Part shown: positions 32,340-40,938 of the stretch, piece after piece
How the letters are laid out: each line of letters starts with the position of its first letter
How positions within the stretch are numbered: position 1 is the stretch's first letter
Origin: Eubacterium sp. UBA3782
Lineage (GTDB): Bacteria; Bacillota; Clostridia; Lachnospirales; Lachnospiraceae
DNA length: 43,714 nt
Direction: 5' to 3'
NCBI GenBank assembly: GCA_002368795.1
Contig: DFFG01000057.1
Location: 1-43,714 of the forward strand
Notes under the pieces: model-generated
What the model was told of the DNA's origin: nothing
What the model saw: only the letters and a program-made list of their open reading frames with translations
The model's database searches: none
Position numbers and translations under genes: made by a program

Positions 32340-33179
32340 CTATGGTGTTTCCAGGGTGATCCTTCCGATGGCGCCTCCCCGGAAATCATCCAGAAGGATG
32401 CCGGCTGCCTTCTCGTAGGAAAGAGCGCCGCCCTTTGTCAGGCATTTCCGGCTTTCCGCCACTTTTTCCAGAAGCTCTGCCGGTGTGCCGGTCTCTTCAA
32501 TATTGTACCGGGCAGACAGCAGCCCCGGATATTCTGCGGTCAGGAACTCCAGCAGCTTCAGGCTCAGCTCTTCTGTCTGCAGGATCTCATCCCTTACCGA
32601 TCCCACAAGTGCAAGGCGGACGCCTGCCTCAGGGTCATCAAATTTGGGCCAGAGGATCCCTGGCGTATCCAGAAGCTCCAGGCCCTTGCTGAGCCGGATC
32701 CACTGCCGGCCCTTGGTCACGCCGGGCTTGTTGCCTGTCTTTGCAGAAGCTCGTCCGGCGATGGAATTGATAAACGTAGACTTGCCTACATTTGGGATCC
32801 CGGCGACCATGGCGCGGATCGGCCGGTTTTTGATGCCTCTCCTGGCATCCCGCTCCAGCTTTTCCTTGCAGGCAGACAGCACCAGCGGCTGGACCGTCTT
32901 CAGACTTGCTCTGCTGCGGGAGTCCGCAAGCATGACCTCGGCGCCGGTGCTCTTGTAATAGTTCAGCCACTGCTGGTTCTTTTTTTCATCCGCCAGATCG
33001 GCCTTGTTCAGGATGATCAGCCGTCCCTTTTGCTGTCCCATCGTCCGGATATCAGGGTTCCGACCCGATTCAGGGATCCTTGCGTCGATCAGCTCGATGA
33101 TCAGATCGATCAGCTTCAGGTCTTCCTGCATCTGACGCTTTGCTTTCGTCATATGCCCGGGATACCATTGAATGTCCAT
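32340..33179 (-). CDS. rbgA: Ribosome biogenesis GTPase YlqF (RbgA)
   Basis: The 279-residue protein is a circularly permuted GTPase: the G4 motif NKAD (LIILNKADLAD) comes before G1 GIPNVGKSTFINSIAGR and G3 DTPG. It opens with IQWYPGHMTKAKRQM, a signature of the family. RbgA promotes late assembly of the 50S subunit. It lies between lepB (9 bases upstream) and rnhB, the same order as in Bacillus. AAAGGAG precedes the ATG. Confidence 0.96.
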   Translation of the reverse strand: MDIQWYPGHMTKAKRQMQEDLKLIDLIIELIDARIPESGRNPDIRTMGQQKGRLIILNKADLADEKKNQQWLNYYKSTGAEVMLADSRSRASLKTVQPLVLSACKEKLERDARRGIKNRPIRAMVAGIPNVGKSTFINSIAGRASAKTGNKPGVTKGRQWIRLSKGLELLDTPGILWPKFDDPEAGVRLALVGSVRDEILQTEELSLKLLEFLTAEYPGLLSARYNIEETGTPAELLEKVAESRKCLTKGGALSYEKAAGILLDDFRGGAIGRITLETP

Positions 33180-33188
33180 ATATCTCCT

Positions 33189-33977
33189 TTACAGCAGCCC
33201 GAAGCTTCCTAACGGAAGGATCCGAAGCCACAGTTTTCCCTTGATCTGTTTGATTTCTATGTTACCTACGGCCGTGGAACGGCTGTCCTCGCTGCCGTTT
33301 CGGTTGTCACCCAGGACAAAGTATTCGCCGCTTCCCAAAAGGACCGGTTCTTTTGCAATGCCCCCGTCGATGATCGCCGGAAAGCGCTCACCCTCCACGT
33401 AGGTCGTTCCGTTGATCAGGATATTTCCGTCGATGATCTGTACGGTCTCGCCCGGAAGGCCGATCAGCCGTTTTACATGCATAGTCGCGTCTGTTCCGGA
33501 TCCGGTCTCATAGGCAATGAGATCGCCCCGTTTGGGGGAGCCGAATACATAGGCCGCGCTGTTGATCAGGCACACCTCGCCGCGTGCCACGGTCGGCTCC
33601 ATGGAGCTCTCCTCGATATCGATGGTGCGGCAGAATCCGTGGGAAAATCCAAAAGCAGCCATAATGACCAGCAGGATCGCCATCAGCCAGAGAACGCCGC
33701 GCAGGATAAGCGACTGTCCGTGAGCGATCTGACGCTCCTCGAGGAGCTCGTCCGGCGTCTTATCCTTTTCCTTACGGTACTTTTCCGGATCGCTCTCCTC
33801 CAGAAGGCGCTGCTCCAGAGCCAGCTGCTCCACCGTTTTTACCTGACCTGCCGGCTTTTGCTTTTTCTTTTTGGGAGCCGTACTTCCTGTCTTTTTGTTA
33901 TCTCCATGGGCAGAACCGTCCTTGCCGCCTCCGGCGCGCCGGAACAGCTTTCCGATCCCGGATACTTTCTTTGCCAT
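33189..33977 (-). CDS. lepB: Signal peptidase I
   Basis: The 262-residue membrane protease removes signal peptides from exported proteins. A long Lys-rich cytoplasmic region (residues 1-88) precedes one membrane helix (about 91-113). The catalytic Ser is in EESSMEPTV (Ser125) and the catalytic Lys in MHVKRLIGLPGE. The C-terminal GDNRNGSEDSR box is complete. The long basic N-terminal tail is unusual, as most Firmicute enzymes have a short one. It would process the ChW protein and similar exports. An AGAGGATAGG site precedes the ATG. Confidence 0.95.
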   Translation of the reverse strand: MAKKVSGIGKLFRRAGGGKDGSAHGDNKKTGSTAPKKKKQKPAGQVKTVEQLALEQRLLEESDPEKYRKEKDKTPDELLEERQIAHGQSLILRGVLWLMAILLVIMAAFGFSHGFCRTIDIEESSMEPTVARGEVCLINSAAYVFGSPKRGDLIAYETGSGTDATMHVKRLIGLPGETVQIIDGNILINGTTYVEGERFPAIIDGGIAKEPVLLGSGEYFVLGDNRNGSEDSRSTAVGNIEIKQIKGKLWLRILPLGSFGLL

Positions 33978-34040
33978 GGTCCTATCCTCTCGTTTGCTGC
34001 AGGGACAGAAAAGCGTTTCTATCTGTCCGCTGAATAAGCA

Positions 34041-34084
34041 AGGAGCTGCCGCACTAAGTATGTTTTCTTAATGCGACAGCTCCT
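34041..34084 (-). terminator. Long hairpin between rplS and lepB
   Basis: AGGAGCTG-C-CGCACTAAG faces CTTAATGCG-A-CAGCTCCT with an 8-base loop, about 16 pairs. The minus-strand tail is TGCTTATTC, a poor T tract, so termination may be partial or the stem may protect the rplS mRNA end. Confidence 0.6.
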
Positions 34085-34108
34085 GTCATCTCTAAGCGTA
34101 TCGTTTAA

Positions 34109-34456
34109 TTATTTTACAAGTGCTTTGACCTTAGCAGCCTTGCCGACACGGCCTCTCAGGTAGTTCAGCTTAGCACGTCTTGCCTTACCGTGGCGGACAA
34201 CTTCGATCTTCTCCACGTTCGGGGAGTGCAGCGGCCAGGTCTTCTCTACGCCGATACCATTGGAAATCTTACGAACAGTGAAGGTCTCACGGTTGGAACC
34301 ACCCTGTCTCTTGATGACGATGCCCTCAAAGACCTGGATTCTCTCACGGTTTCCCTCTTTGATCTTGCCATATACCTTTACGGTGTCACCGATACGGAAA
34401 TCGGCGATCTCGCTCTTGAGCTGCTCTGCTTCGATCTGTCTGATAATCTCGTTCAT
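34109..34456 (-). CDS. rplS: 50S ribosomal protein L19
   Basis: The 115-residue protein has the usual L19 length and sequence, with FRIGDTVKVYGKIKEGNRERIQVFEGIVI, GIGVEKTWPLHSP and RRAKLNYLRGRVGKAAKV. It lies at the 30S-50S interface. The start is MNEIIRQIEAEQLK, with AAGGAGAG upstream. It lies 150 bases after trmD, in the common trmD-rplS order. Confidence 0.98.
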   Translation of the reverse strand: MNEIIRQIEAEQLKSEIADFRIGDTVKVYGKIKEGNRERIQVFEGIVIKRQGGSNRETFTVRKISNGIGVEKTWPLHSPNVEKIEVVRHGKARRAKLNYLRGRVGKAAKVKALVK

Positions 34457-34606
34457 TTCTATCTCTCCTTGATCTATCGAAAAATGGATGTTCATACCAC
34501 CGATAAACGTGACAGCGGACCATCATCTGCGGCACTCCGGTCCACAGACTGTTAAATTATACATCGGCGGACAATGGAATGCAAGGAATATTTTAAGAAA
34601 TTATAC

Positions 34607-35689
34607 TTATACGCTCCGGTCGATCCTCTCCCGCAGCCCGAGTGCTGTCGCGGCCACCCTGTCATCCGCAAGGTCACTTTCCGGGATCTGCGCCAGAACG
34701 GAAAATCCTTTGTTTTCCAGGAAAGCTTTCTCTCCTTTGTCCTCCCCGCAGGTGATAAGAACAGCCAGCGGCTTTCTCCCCTCGGTATCTGTCACGATGA
34801 GATTACGGAAGCGCTCCGCAAAGGAGATCTCCGTCTCCAGACCAGTGGGGATGACGTACAGATCCAGATAGTGGACCGTGCGCCTGGTCTTCTGCAGCTT
34901 TTTCCGGTCATAATCCAGAACGGCCCCGTAGCGGCTCATCTCGCTGATCAGGCGCTCTGCTCTCTGCCTTGTTTCCTCCGGTCCATAGACCAGCGCTGAG
35001 ATCCGGTAGCTCTTTTCCAGAAGATCCGGCCGGCGCTCCTTCGTCCGTTTCAGGGATTCGCTGCGCCGGTAGGCCTCGATCTTTGCATGGTCGCCGGTGA
35101 GCAGCACGCCCGGAACCGCCTTGTCATGCCAGACCTCCGGCCTCGTATACTGGGGATACTCCAGAAGATTGTCCTGCAGCGATTCAAACTGGGAGGATTC
35201 CTCGTTGTTCAGCACGCCCGGGACAAATCTTGACACCGCATCGATGAGGACAGCTGCACCCAGCTCGCCGCCGGTCAGCACATAATCCCCGATGGAGATA
35301 TAGTCGGTAACGACCTCCTCAAGAACACGGTCATCGATCCCCTCATAGTGGCCGCACAAAAGGATCAGCTCCTCCTCACCTGCCAGCTCCTCCACCTTGG
35401 TCTGGGTAAGGACCTGGGCCTGGGGGGTCAGATAGACGACTCTGGTCTTCTGTGATGTTTTCTTTCGCACGGATTCGACCGCCTGAAAGACCGGCTCGGC
35501 CTCGATCACCAGGCCCGCACCGCCGCCATAGGGGTAATCGTCGATCCTGCCGGTCTTGCGCACGGCGAAGTCGCGGATATCGACGGTATCCACGGTAATG
35601 GTCCCGTTTTTGATGGCCCGGCCGGTGATGCTGGTGCCTGCGATGGTATGGATCAGATCAGGAAATAATGTAAGTACGTAAAAATGCAT
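34607..35689 (-). CDS. trmD: tRNA (guanine-N1)-methyltransferase with C-terminal extension
   Basis: The first 240 or so residues are TrmD, which methylates G37 of tRNA. Visible parts are PYGGGAGLVIEAEPVFQAVES, LLCGHYEGIDDRVLEEV and the knot region GDYVLTGGELGAAVLIDAVSRF, and the helical C-terminal domain around RRSESLKRTKERRPDLLEK. The frame continues for about 120 residues that normal TrmD lacks. This segment includes TVHYLDLYVIPTGLETE, KPLAVLITCGEDKGEKAF and DDRVAATALGLRERIDRSV. I do not recognise that domain. The reading frame is continuous with no sign of a frameshift. The stop of the zinc-ribbon gene lies 4 bases upstream. Confidence 0.95.
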   Translation of the reverse strand: MHFYVLTLFPDLIHTIAGTSITGRAIKNGTITVDTVDIRDFAVRKTGRIDDYPYGGGAGLVIEAEPVFQAVESVRKKTSQKTRVVYLTPQAQVLTQTKVEELAGEEELILLCGHYEGIDDRVLEEVVTDYISIGDYVLTGGELGAAVLIDAVSRFVPGVLNNEESSQFESLQDNLLEYPQYTRPEVWHDKAVPGVLLTGDHAKIEAYRRSESLKRTKERRPDLLEKSYRISALVYGPEETRQRAERLISEMSRYGAVLDYDRKKLQKTRRTVHYLDLYVIPTGLETEISFAERFRNLIVTDTEGRKPLAVLITCGEDKGEKAFLENKGFSVLAQIPESDLADDRVAATALGLRERIDRSV

Positions 35690-35693
35690 GCGG

Positions 35694-36371
35694 TCACCTG
35701 AAGATCATGGCGTTCTGGATCTGGTCCATGTACTCCTGGAAAAAGGAGGCAAATTCCGGATCCTGAAGCAGCCAGAATGCATATGCAAATAGGATAATAT
35801 AGACCAGCAGAAATACACCGCCAAGGGCAATGCCGGTAATACCCATCCATTTCCCCTTGTACAGGTCCTTGTGTCTGGAACACTGCACGATGGCGATGAT
35901 CCCGAAGGTAATGGCAAGGATCGAGGGCGCCAGATAAAAGCCGTTAAAGATCGGCGCAATGATCCCAAGGACAAAGGAGGCGATGGCGTAGCCGCTGGTC
36001 CTTCTCTCCTGCCCGTATCCAAAGCCTTCCGGCATGGGACGCATACCGCCCCCGAAAGGATCCGCATTCGGCTGTCTCTGGCCCCAGGGATCACTCTCCG
36101 GACGGCTCCACAGATCATCACTGCCGGATCCATCGACCGGCCTGCTCCAGGTTCCGCTTTTCTCTTTGCGCTCTGCATTTTCGAAGCTGCCGGTATTCCA
36201 GGAGCTGTCCTCGCCGGCTTTTGACGCATCGCTTCCGGAGTCCACAGCTTCCGGCGCTGTCTTTTTTTCTTCGGGCGCTTTCACCGGCACATATCCGGTA
36301 GGCCGGCCGCAGTTGCTGCAGGCCCTGGCGTCGTCAGGGAGCATTGCTCCGCAATACTTGCAATTTTTCAT
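35694..36371 (-). CDS. Zinc-ribbon membrane protein with DUF4190-like domain
   Basis: The 225-residue protein starts MKNCKYCGAML, giving a zinc ribbon from CxxC pairs in CKYCG and CSNCG (residues 4-21). A long Ser/Asp/Pro-rich linker follows, then two or three hydrophobic helices (about 125-205) with the SGYAIASFVLGIIAPIF and GITGIALGGVFLLVYIILF pattern of DUF4190. Function is unknown. AGAGGAAGCC precedes the ATG, and the longer frame has no ribosome site. It is inserted between rimM and trmD, which are usually adjacent. Confidence 0.8.
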   Translation of the reverse strand: MKNCKYCGAMLPDDARACSNCGRPTGYVPVKAPEEKKTAPEAVDSGSDASKAGEDSSWNTGSFENAERKEKSGTWSRPVDGSGSDDLWSRPESDPWGQRQPNADPFGGGMRPMPEGFGYGQERRTSGYAIASFVLGIIAPIFNGFYLAPSILAITFGIIAIVQCSRHKDLYKGKWMGITGIALGGVFLLVYIILFAYAFWLLQDPEFASFFQEYMDQIQNAMIFR

Positions 36372-36382
36372 GGCTTCCTCTG

Positions 36383-36904
36383 TTACTTCCTGTTGAGGTC
36401 CACAAGTCCCGGAAGGAGATGCACGACCATCGTTCCTGCTTCGATATCCACCTTCATGATACACGGTTTGATATTGGGAATCAACACTTCCCCGTACGTC
36501 TCTGTCTCCACGGCGTACACGTCGTTTGCGCCTGTCTCAATGATATCCCGCACGATGCCGAAATGGGAACCATCCTCCAGAAGGACTTCCATATCGATCA
36601 GATCCGCCTGATAATATTCTCCCTCCGCAAGCGGCACGCCCTTTTCCCTGGGGATCATCAGATCCCACTGGCGAAAGCGCTCGGCATCGTTCATGGAATC
36701 GATGCCCTCCAGCTTCAGGATCACCATATTTTTGAAAAACTTTACGCCACGGATGGCATGCTCCTCGCGTTTTCCGCCCTTTTCCAGAATGACCGCATCC
36801 AGATCCAGAAAACGCTCCGGATCATCGGTGGTCGGATAGACCTTGACCTCCCCGCGGACACCGTGTGCCGATGTGATCACGCCGACCTTCAGAAATTTTT
36901 CCAT
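36383..36904 (-). CDS. rimM: 16S rRNA processing protein RimM
   Basis: The 173-residue protein helps late maturation of the 30S head. The N-terminal RimM domain has KVGVITSAHGVRGEVKVYPTTDDPERF, and the C-terminal PRC barrel has YYQADLIDMEVLLEDG and VLIPNIKPCIMKVD. The start MEKFLKVG has AAGGGAG upstream. It lies downstream of khpA, separated by two terminator-like hairpins. Confidence 0.96.
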   Translation of the reverse strand: MEKFLKVGVITSAHGVRGEVKVYPTTDDPERFLDLDAVILEKGGKREEHAIRGVKFFKNMVILKLEGIDSMNDAERFRQWDLMIPREKGVPLAEGEYYQADLIDMEVLLEDGSHFGIVRDIIETGANDVYAVETETYGEVLIPNIKPCIMKVDIEAGTMVVHLLPGLVDLNRK

Positions 36905-36953
36905 GCTTTTCTCCCTTCGGCTGCAAAGCCCGCCGGTTAGATGCCGGCGGTTT

Positions 36954-36989
36954 AAAAGGGGCTGCACGACTCTTCTGTTCGGCAGCCCC
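36954..36989 (-). terminator. Terminator-like hairpin between khpA and rimM
   Basis: On minus GGGGCTGC pairs with GCAGCCCC and is followed by TTTTAAA. A second stem, CCGCCGG/CCGGCGG at 36950-36930, follows immediately with GGCTTTGC after it. Together they could reduce rimM-trmD expression relative to rpsP-khpA. Confidence 0.6.
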
Positions 36990-37010
36990 AAGTGGATTCT
37001 CTTATGTGCG

Positions 37011-37250
37011 TTACTCCAGGATATCTACGGTTACTCTTGTGTCGGTCTTCGAAGAAGCAGCCTTTACCACGGAGCGGATCGCCTTTGCGATCCTTCCCTG
37101 CCGCCCGATAACCTTGCCCATGTCCGACGGCGCGACCTTCAGTTCAATGCGCAGATCCTTGCCTTCTTCGGTCTGGGTGACGACCACCTCGTCCGGATTA
37201 TCGACCAGAGCCTTGGCGATCACTTCAACCAATTCTCTCATACAATGCAC
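37011..37250 (-). CDS. khpA: KH-domain RNA-binding protein
   Basis: The 79-residue protein is a single type II KH domain with the GRQG loop in MGKVIGRQGRIAKAIRSVVKAA. KhpA forms a small RNA chaperone with KhpB and is usually found after rpsP in Firmicutes, as here (14 bases downstream). GGAGGTG precedes the ATG. Confidence 0.95.
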   Translation of the reverse strand: MHCMRELVEVIAKALVDNPDEVVVTQTEEGKDLRIELKVAPSDMGKVIGRQGRIAKAIRSVVKAASSKTDTRVTVDILE

Positions 37251-37264
37251 CTCCGGTCAGGCAA

Positions 37265-37510
37265 TTATTTCTCTACGCCAGCGAGCTTGAAGATCTTTGC
37301 GACAACATCTGTCGGCTGTGCGCCGTTGCCGAGCCACTTCTTTGCCTTCTCCTCATCAACCTTGAATACGCTGGGATCCTTGGTGGGATCATAGTAGCCG
37401 ATCTCCTCGATGAATCTGCCGTCTCTCGGAGAATTCGCATCTGCGACTACGATTCTATAGAAAGGTGCTTTCTTCTTTCCCATTCTTTTCAGACGAATTT
37501 TAACTGCCAT
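37265..37510 (-). CDS. rpsP: 30S ribosomal protein S16
   Basis: The 81-residue protein has the S16 N-terminus MAVKIRLKRMGKKKAPFYRI and SPRDGRFIEEIGYYDP, with the normal length. GGGAGGAACAG precedes the ATG. Its own promoter (37550-37578) lies in the gap after ffh. Confidence 0.98.
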   Translation of the reverse strand: MAVKIRLKRMGKKKAPFYRIVVADANSPRDGRFIEEIGYYDPTKDPSVFKVDEEKAKKWLGNGAQPTDVVAKIFKLAGVEK

Positions 37511-37549
37511 TTTTCTGTTCCTCCCTGATTAAATAAAATACTTTGTTTT

Positions 37550-37578
37550 TTTATATGAGAACAATCTTCCATTGTCAG
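37550..37578 (-). promoter_or_regulatory. Promoter of the rpsP-khpA unit
   Basis: CTGACA at 37578-37573, 17-base spacer, TATAAA at 37555-37550 on minus. A perfect palindrome AGGATGCGCATCCT lies just upstream near 37588-37602, possibly the end of the ffh transcript or an operator. Confidence 0.6.
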
Positions 37579-37619
37579 TATTCCGGGCAGGATGCGCATC
37601 CTGTGTGCCTGGTCCTGCA

Positions 37620-38963
37620 TCAGAACGGAAAATTGAAGCCTCCGCGTCTCTTGCCCTTCTTTAACATGCCGGGCATCTGCTTCATCATCTTTCTGGTCTG
37701 CTCAAACTGCTTGACAAAGCGGTTTACATCGTTGATGGATACGCCGGCGCCCTTCGCGATGCGCTGCTTGCGCTTCATGTTGATCAGGTCGGGATTTGCT
37801 CTCTCCTCCCTGGTCATGGAAAGCACGATCGCCTCCTGGCGGGCCATCTGTTTTTCATCCACCATGCCCTCGAGATCCTTCATCTTGCCGCCCATGCCGG
37901 GAAGCATATTGAGGACAGACGACATGCCGCCCATGTTGCGCATCTGCTCCATGCTGGCCAGATAATCGTCATAGGTGAACTGAGCCTTGCGTACACGCTG
38001 CTCCATCTCCCTGGCCTTTTCCTCATCGATGTTGGCCTGGGCCTTTTCGATCAGGCTGAGCACATCGCCCATGCCCAGGATCCGGTTTGCCATACGGTCC
38101 GGATAAAACTGTTCCAGATCGGAAAGCTTCTCGCCCATACCTACATACAGGATGGGTTTCCCGCAGATCGCACGGATCGAAAGGGCTGCACCGCCTCTGG
38201 TATCGCCGTCCAGCTTTGTGAGGATGACGCCGTCGATACCGACCCTATCCTGGAAGGTCTTGGCCACATTGACCGCTTCCTGACCGGTCATGGCGTCTAC
38301 GACCAGGATCGATGCGTCGACAGTGACGGCACCGCGGATGCTGACCAGCTCCTCCATCATGCTGTCATCGATCTGCAGACGTCCTGCCGTATCCAGAAGG
38401 ACGACATTGAAGCCGTTATTTTTTGCATAGGCAAGGGCTGCCTTTGCGATCTCCACCGGCTTTTTGCTGTTTTCCAGCACAAAGACCTCGACGCCCTGCT
38501 TCTCTCCGTTGACCTGCAGCTGTTTGACCGCACCGGGACGATATACGTCACAGGCTGCCAGCAGCGGCTTTCTGCCGGCTGCTTTCAGCTTTCCTGCAAG
38601 CTTTGCGGCGGTGGTGGTCTTACCTGCGCCCTGCAGACCGATCATCATCAGCACGGTGATCTCGGATGAGGGACGAAGCGGAAGCTCAACGGTCTCGCTG
38701 CCCATCAGGCTGATGAGCTCGTCGTGCACGATCTTGATGACCGTCTGGCCGGGATTCAGTCCGTTCATGACCTCCTGACCGATCGCCCGCTCCTGGACCG
38801 TCTTGACAAAATTCCGGACGACCTTGAAGTTGACATCGGCCTCAAGAAGGGCCATCTTGACTTCCTTGAGGGCGGCCTTTACGTCGCTCTCGGTAAGCAC
38901 ACCCTTGCTTCTGAGGTTTTTGAATACATTCTGCAGCTTATCGGTTAAGCTTTCAAAAGCCAT
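37620..38963 (-). CDS. ffh: Signal recognition particle protein Ffh
   Basis: The 447-residue SRP GTPase directs ribosomes to the membrane. The N domain is followed by G1 GLQGAGKTTTAAKLAGKL, DTAGRLQIDD and TKLDGDTRGGAALS. The M domain, rich in Met, covers about residues 300-447 with NMLPGMGGKMK and MKQMPGMLKKGKRRGG. ylxM ends 3 bases upstream, the classic ylxM-ffh pair. Confidence 0.98.
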   Translation of the reverse strand: MAFESLTDKLQNVFKNLRSKGVLTESDVKAALKEVKMALLEADVNFKVVRNFVKTVQERAIGQEVMNGLNPGQTVIKIVHDELISLMGSETVELPLRPSSEITVLMMIGLQGAGKTTTAAKLAGKLKAAGRKPLLAACDVYRPGAVKQLQVNGEKQGVEVFVLENSKKPVEIAKAALAYAKNNGFNVVLLDTAGRLQIDDSMMEELVSIRGAVTVDASILVVDAMTGQEAVNVAKTFQDRVGIDGVILTKLDGDTRGGAALSIRAICGKPILYVGMGEKLSDLEQFYPDRMANRILGMGDVLSLIEKAQANIDEEKAREMEQRVRKAQFTYDDYLASMEQMRNMGGMSSVLNMLPGMGGKMKDLEGMVDEKQMARQEAIVLSMTREERANPDLINMKRKQRIAKGAGVSINDVNRFVKQFEQTRKMMKQMPGMLKKGKRRGGFNFPF

Positions 38964-38966
38964 TTT

Positions 38967-39308
38967 TCAGAGTTCCTCCAAAATCTGCGATGAGATCCGG
39001 CTGATCTCATGCATGCGCTCCTCCGTATTTCTGCTGACCTCCCCGGTAAGTTCCTGTATGGTGCGTATATTCTTACGGATATTCAGGAACTTCTCAACCA
39101 GATGCAGACGTTTCTCATAATCCGCCAGGATCCTGTCACAGCGGCGGATCATGTCGTGGACCCCCTGCCTGCTGATCCCTTCCTCCTTGGCAAGCTCGGA
39201 GGGGGAAAGGTCTTCAAAGATCACGGCCGTGTAGATCCGGCGCTGATGCTCGGTCAGAAGCTCGCCGTAAAAATCAAACAGATAGGATTTTTCAACAAAT
39301 TCTTCCAT
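38967..39308 (-). CDS. ylxM: YlxM/p13 family helix-turn-helix protein
   Basis: The 113-residue protein has a sigma-70 region 4-like helix-turn-helix: LLTEHQRRIYTAVIFEDLSPSELA then EEGISRQGVHDMIRRCDRIL. Members are linked to SRP function by their constant place before ffh; a regulatory or cofactor role is not settled. The promoter at 39375-39403 drives it. Confidence 0.92.
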   Translation of the reverse strand: MEEFVEKSYLFDFYGELLTEHQRRIYTAVIFEDLSPSELAKEEGISRQGVHDMIRRCDRILADYEKRLHLVEKFLNIRKNIRTIQELTGEVSRNTEERMHEISRISSQILEEL

Positions 39309-39345
39309 TTACCTGAAGACTTCCTTCGCCAAAAGGATGCATGAC

Positions 39346-39373
39346 AAAAGCGGGTACCGCAAACGTACCCGCT
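39346..39373 (-). terminator. Terminator after citrate synthase, overlapping the ylxM-ffh start region
   Basis: On minus AGCGGGTAC-GTTTGC-GGTACCCGCT is followed by TTTTGTC. It overlaps the predicted transcription start (near 39368) of the ylxM-ffh promoter. Confidence 0.7.
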
Positions 39374-39374
39374 T

Positions 39375-39403
39375 ATCATATAGCAGCGCATTCCTGATGT
39401 CAA
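39375..39403 (-). promoter_or_regulatory. Promoter of ylxM-ffh
   Basis: TTGACA at 39403-39398, 17-base spacer, TATGAT at 39380-39375 on minus, one of the best matches in the window. Confidence 0.8.
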
Positions 39404-39443
39404 GCATTTTTCCTTGACAAAATGTGTTTCTTTTTTGCGCCTG

Positions 39444-40814
39444 TTATTTTGCGATGCGGTCCTCAAGCTCCACATAGCGCCTGTGATGGCCGACGTACTT
39501 GTAGGCCGGACGGATGATCTTGCCGCCGTTGACCATCTCCTCGATGCGGTGGGCCGACCAGCCCGAGATACGGGCGATGGCGAACAGAGGTGTGAAAAGC
39601 TCTGGCGGGAAATTCATCATGGTGTAAACAAAGCCGCTGTAGAAGTCCACGTTGGCACAGATGGGCTTGACCAGGCTGCGCTTCTGCATCATGCACTCCT
39701 TGCCGATGCGCTCGACATTTTCGTAGAGATGGAATTCCTCCTCCACATCCTTTTCGATGGACAGTTTTCTGGCGTATTCCTTCAGGATCACGGCACGGGG
39801 ATCCGACAGAGTATAGACTGCATGGCCCATTCCGTAGATCAGGCCGGACTGGTCAAAAGCATCCTTATCCAGGATCCGGTTCATGTAGGCGCGGATCTCG
39901 TCCTCGCTCTCCCAGTTCCGCACATTCTCCTTGATATCCTCAAACATCTGCAGGACCTTCAGGTTCGCGCCGCCGTGCTTGGGACCTTTTAAGGAGCCCA
40001 GCGATGCGGCTACGGCCGAATAGCTGTCCGTGCCTGTGGAGGATACGACGTGTGTGGTAAAGGTCGAATTGTTACCGCCGCCGTGCTCGGCATGCAGGAT
40101 CAGGGCGATATCCAGTACCTTTGCCTCCAGCTGGGTGTACTGGCCGTCCGGATGCAGCATCTGCAGCAGGTTCTCGGAAAGCGAAAGCTCGGGCTTCGGA
40201 TTGCGGATGATCAGGTTCTGTCCCCGGTGGTAATGCCGGAAGGTATGATAGCTGTAGACAGCCAGAAGCGGCATCTTTGCGATCATGCTCAGGGACTGGC
40301 GCAGGATGTTCTGAATGGAGGTATCCTCTGCCTGCTCATCATAGGAGTACAGAGTCAGGATACACTTCTGCAGCGAATTCATCATATTTGCGCTGGGCGC
40401 CTTCATGATGACATCGCGGGTGAACTCCCCGGGGAGCTCGCGGAAGCTGGTCAGGATATCGATAAATTCCTCCAGCTCCTCGCTGGTGGGAAGGGAACCA
40501 AACAGGAGCAGATAGGTGATCTCCTCGAAACCGAAACGGCGGTTTGCGCTGCCCCGGATCAGATCATTGACATTGTAGCCCTGGTAGTACAGCCGGCCCT
40601 CGGCAGGGATACGGTTGCCGTCATCGGTGACGGAGGTACCGTCTACATCTGAGATCTCGGTAAGGCCGGTGAGGACGCCTTTTCCGGAAGAGTCACGCAA
40701 GCCCCGCTTGACGTCATATTCCTGGTACAGCCTCAGGTCGATCCGTCCGGATCTGCGGCTGTATTCCACCAGCTTGTTCATGTTCTCTTCCATCTTTGCA
40801 GGATCAAAACGCAT
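39444..40814 (-). CDS. gltA: Citrate synthase (citrate/2-methylcitrate synthase family)
   Basis: The 456-residue protein condenses oxaloacetate with acetyl-CoA, linking the Wood-Ljungdahl product to 2-oxoglutarate and glutamate synthesis. The active-site His and Asp regions are present: LHAEHGGGNNSTF, GPKHGGANLKV, GMGHAVYTLSDPRA and ANVDFYSGFVY. It is longer than the usual 370-430 because of a 60-residue N-terminal region (KLVEYSRRSGRIDLRLYQEYDVKRGLRD). Use of methylcitrate substrates cannot be excluded. AAAGGAAG precedes the ATG. It stands alone. Confidence 0.93.
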   Translation of the reverse strand: MRFDPAKMEENMNKLVEYSRRSGRIDLRLYQEYDVKRGLRDSSGKGVLTGLTEISDVDGTSVTDDGNRIPAEGRLYYQGYNVNDLIRGSANRRFGFEEITYLLLFGSLPTSEELEEFIDILTSFRELPGEFTRDVIMKAPSANMMNSLQKCILTLYSYDEQAEDTSIQNILRQSLSMIAKMPLLAVYSYHTFRHYHRGQNLIIRNPKPELSLSENLLQMLHPDGQYTQLEAKVLDIALILHAEHGGGNNSTFTTHVVSSTGTDSYSAVAASLGSLKGPKHGGANLKVLQMFEDIKENVRNWESEDEIRAYMNRILDKDAFDQSGLIYGMGHAVYTLSDPRAVILKEYARKLSIEKDVEEEFHLYENVERIGKECMMQKRSLVKPICANVDFYSGFVYTMMNFPPELFTPLFAIARISGWSAHRIEEMVNGGKIIRPAYKYVGHHRRYVELEDRIAK

Positions 40815-40887
40815 AAATACTACACTTCCTTTGTTGCGGTAAAACCATTAATGCCTGTGCGCAAAACGCGGTCTGCTTTTGCGTATA

Positions 40888-40929
40888 CAAAAACACCCAT
40901 AAAAAGATCGTCTCGCTTTTTATGGGTGT
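40888..40929 (-). terminator. Terminator of the tRNA-Thr transcript
   Basis: On minus ACACCCATAAAAAG pairs perfectly (14 bp) with CTTTTTATGGGTGT and is followed by TTTTTG. It begins 10 bases after the tRNA. Confidence 0.9.
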
Positions 40930-40938
40930 CCGTATGAA

